57,383 bases of DNA from Caballeronia calidae (GTDB taxonomy: Bacteria > Pseudomonadota > Gammaproteobacteria > Burkholderiales > Burkholderiaceae): positions 1-57,383 of the forward strand of contig NZ_FCOX02000049.1 in NCBI RefSeq assembly GCF_900044055.2, given 5' to 3'. The notes under the pieces were generated by a model. It saw only the letters and a list, made by a program, of their open reading frames with translations, was not told the origin of the DNA and did no database searches. Made by a program: the position numbers and the translations under genes. Shown here one piece after another: positions 56,017-57,383 of the stretch. Position 1 is the first letter of the stretch, and each line of letters starts with the position of its first letter.

Positions 56017-57207
56017 ATGAATCTGATCCCGGAAATCGAAGCATCACACGACGAAATCAAAACGCTCCGACGAACGATCCATGCTCATCCCGAGTTGCGT
56101 TACGAGGAAGTCGGCACCGCGAAACTCGTGGCCGATTGCCTTGAACGATGGGGAATCGAAGTCCATCGCGGGCTGGGCAAGACGGGCGTCGTCGGAGTAT
56201 TGAAGCGGGGTTCCGGCGCTGGATCGATCGGACTGCGCGCCGATATGGACGCGCTGCCCATCCAGGAAGTGAATACATTCGGACATCGATCGACGAATGA
56301 CGGTCGCATGCACGCGTGCGGTCACGATGGTCACACCGCGATGCTGCTCGGCGCCGCCAAACATCTGGCCGAACACGGCAAGTTCGATGGGACGGTCGTT
56401 TTTATCTTTCAGCCCGCCGAAGAGGGCGGTGCGGGCGCGAAAGCCATGATCGAGGACGGTCTCTTCAGGCGCTTCCCCGTGGATGCGGTGTTTGGCATTC
56501 ACAACTGGCCCGGCATTCCTACCGGTCATTTCGGCGTGACCGATGGACCCATCATGGCGTCGAGTAACGAATTTCGGATCACGATTCGGGGGACCGGTTC
56601 GCATGCAGCCTTGCCACATAACGGGCGCGATCCTGTTTTTACGGCGGTCCAGATTGCGAATGGCCTTCAAGGCATCATTACGCGGAACAAAAAGCCGATC
56701 GATACCGCGGTTCTTTCCATCACGCAAATTCACGCCGGCGACGCGATGAACGTCGTACCTGATCAGGCTTGGCTCGGCGGCACCGTGCGCACCTTCACTG
56801 TGGATACGCTCGATCTGATCGAAGAGCGCATGCGCAAGATCGTCGAAGCGACCGCGGCCGCCTACGATTGCGAAGTGGATCTGCACTTCCACAGAAACTA
56901 CCCCCCGACGATCAACACTCCTACGGAGGCGAGATTTGCCGCGGAAGTGATGGCGGAAGTCGTTGGCAAAGATCGAGTCGATAGTGCCGCAGAACCAACG
57001 ATGGGCGCAGAGGACTTCTCGTTCATGCTTCTCGAAAAGCCCGGATGCTACGCGTTCTTGGGTAATGGCGATGGTGGACATCGCGAACACGGGCATGGCG
57101 CAGGTCCATGCATGCTGCACAACGCGAGCTATGACTTCAACGATGATTTGTTGTCGATTGGGTCGTCGTATTGGGTGCGTCTGGCGGAGCGGTTCTTGGC
57201 GCGTTGA
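56017..57207 (+). CDS. M20 family amidohydrolase (hippurate hydrolase-like)
   Basis: This 396-residue cytoplasmic metallopeptidase of the M20D group hydrolyses N-acyl amino acids or similar amides. Likely metal-site residues are Cys101, His103 (MHACGHDGHTAMLLGAA), Glu135/Glu136 (QPAEEGG), His162 (FGIHNWPG) and a late His (CMLHNASYDF). Asp78 lies in LRADMDALPIQ. The dimerisation domain is in the middle (GSHAALPHNGRDPV). I chose the ATG at 56017, where the family begins (MNLIPEIEASHDEIKTLRR); the upstream frame is Arg-rich. It is divergent from the molybdoenzyme gene and converges with the rRNA operon. Confidence 0.92.
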   Translation: MNLIPEIEASHDEIKTLRRTIHAHPELRYEEVGTAKLVADCLERWGIEVHRGLGKTGVVGVLKRGSGAGSIGLRADMDALPIQEVNTFGHRSTNDGRMHACGHDGHTAMLLGAAKHLAEHGKFDGTVVFIFQPAEEGGAGAKAMIEDGLFRRFPVDAVFGIHNWPGIPTGHFGVTDGPIMASSNEFRITIRGTGSHAALPHNGRDPVFTAVQIANGLQGIITRNKKPIDTAVLSITQIHAGDAMNVVPDQAWLGGTVRTFTVDTLDLIEERMRKIVEATAAAYDCEVDLHFHRNYPPTINTPTEARFAAEVMAEVVGKDRVDSAAEPTMGAEDFSFMLLEKPGCYAFLGNGDGGHREHGHGAGPCMLHNASYDFNDDLLSIGSSYWVRLAERFLAR

Positions 57208-57273
57208 AAACTTGGCGCGGGCGAATGCCCGCTGCTTGAGTCATTGCCAAGCTATAAGCGCCACCTCAAACGC

Positions 57274-57304
57274 AAAAACCCCACCTTTTCGGGGTGGGGT
57301 TTTT
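57274..57304. terminator. Bidirectional terminator between M20 gene and rRNA operon
   Basis: A 12-bp stem, aaaaaccccacc/ggtggggttttt, is flanked by As and Ts on the two sides. It follows the 5S rRNA gene on the minus strand and the amidohydrolase gene on the plus strand, so it probably terminates both. Confidence 0.92.
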
Positions 57305-57320
57305 GATTTCAGCATGAGGA

Positions 57321-57383
57321 GCCTGACGATTACCTACTTTCACACGGGTGATCCGCACTATCATCGGCGTGGAGTCGTTTCAC
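57321..57383 (-). rRNA. rrf: 5S ribosomal RNA, 3' part (cut by window end)
   Basis: Read on the minus strand the sequence ends with CCGATGATAGTGCGGAT, CCCGTGTGAAAGTAGGT and AATCGTCAGGC, the conserved 3' half of betaproteobacterial 5S rRNA. About half of the gene is visible; the rest and the 23S and 16S genes would lie beyond the right edge. The exact mature 3' end is estimated from pairing of AATCGTCAGGC with the usual 5' end. Confidence 0.93.

Overview
The window is high-GC chromosomal DNA from a betaproteobacterium of the Burkholderiaceae, most likely Burkholderia sensu lato (Paraburkholderia or Caballeronia). The evidence is the protein sequences, the gene order rplU-rpmA-obgE-proB, an mraZ-to-ftsZ division cluster followed by a peroxiredoxin gene and lpxC, and a Burkholderia-type porin. 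The genus is inferred, not proven. Almost everything here is conserved housekeeping DNA. I see no transposase, phage, CRISPR, toxin-antitoxin or recognisable defence module.

Layout. 1-596: a gene-free stretch with an 80-bp inverted repeat and a separate hairpin repeat. 597-4063: class I ribonucleotide reductase nrdA (minus strand) with a long, strongly structured leader and a promoter under two tandem NrdR boxes. 4180-6059: ampD, a small PP0621-type membrane protein and a CcsA-like heme/cytochrome protein (minus). 6170-8212: ffh and a purine phosphoribosyltransferase (plus). 8263-10598: marC-proS (minus). 10858-12228: rppH and a CNP1-like lipoprotein (plus). 12301-15295: the rplU-rpmA-obgE-proB operon (minus), preceded by a compact leader that can fold in alternative ways. 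15579-18131: ispB, tRNA-Pro(CGG) and a CorC/HlyC-type membrane protein (plus). 18206-23378: a pilus/secretion trio (ATPase, PilC-like, prepilin peptidase), then coaE, zapD and yacG (plus). 23393-28924: NUDIX hydrolase, DUF815 ATPase, argJ and secA (minus). 29212-29697: dciA (plus). 29746-31430: lpxC and a peroxiredoxin (minus).

31718-49152 is the dcw cluster, read right to left from one MraZ-controlled promoter: mraZ-rsmH-ftsL-ftsI-murE-murF-mraY-murD-ftsW-murG-murC-ddlB-ftsQ-ftsA-ftsZ. It makes lipid II (MurC-F, MraY, MurG, Ddl), then flips/polymerises and crosslinks it at the septum (FtsW, FtsI, with FtsL and FtsQ) under control of FtsA/FtsZ. ZapD elsewhere in the window bundles FtsZ, AmpD recycles peptidoglycan fragments, LpxC starts lipid A synthesis and SecA drives envelope protein export, so the window is strongly weighted to envelope growth and division. 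MurE carries the DNPR motif of meso-diaminopimelate-adding enzymes.

49543-57383: coq7 (ubiquinone), a major porin, a long-chain acyl-CoA ligase, a cytoplasmic molybdopterin oxidoreductase, an M20 amidohydrolase, and the 3' end of a 5S rRNA gene whose rRNA operon lies off the right edge.

The most rewarding unexplained signals are in RNA leaders and non-coding DNA: the rplU leader with three competing stems, the about 420-nt nrdA leader with two long nested hairpins, the inverted-repeat element at the left edge, and a perfect inverted repeat ahead of obgE. None amounts to a demonstrated new system; they are candidates. All start sites, promoters and RNA folds were read by eye.
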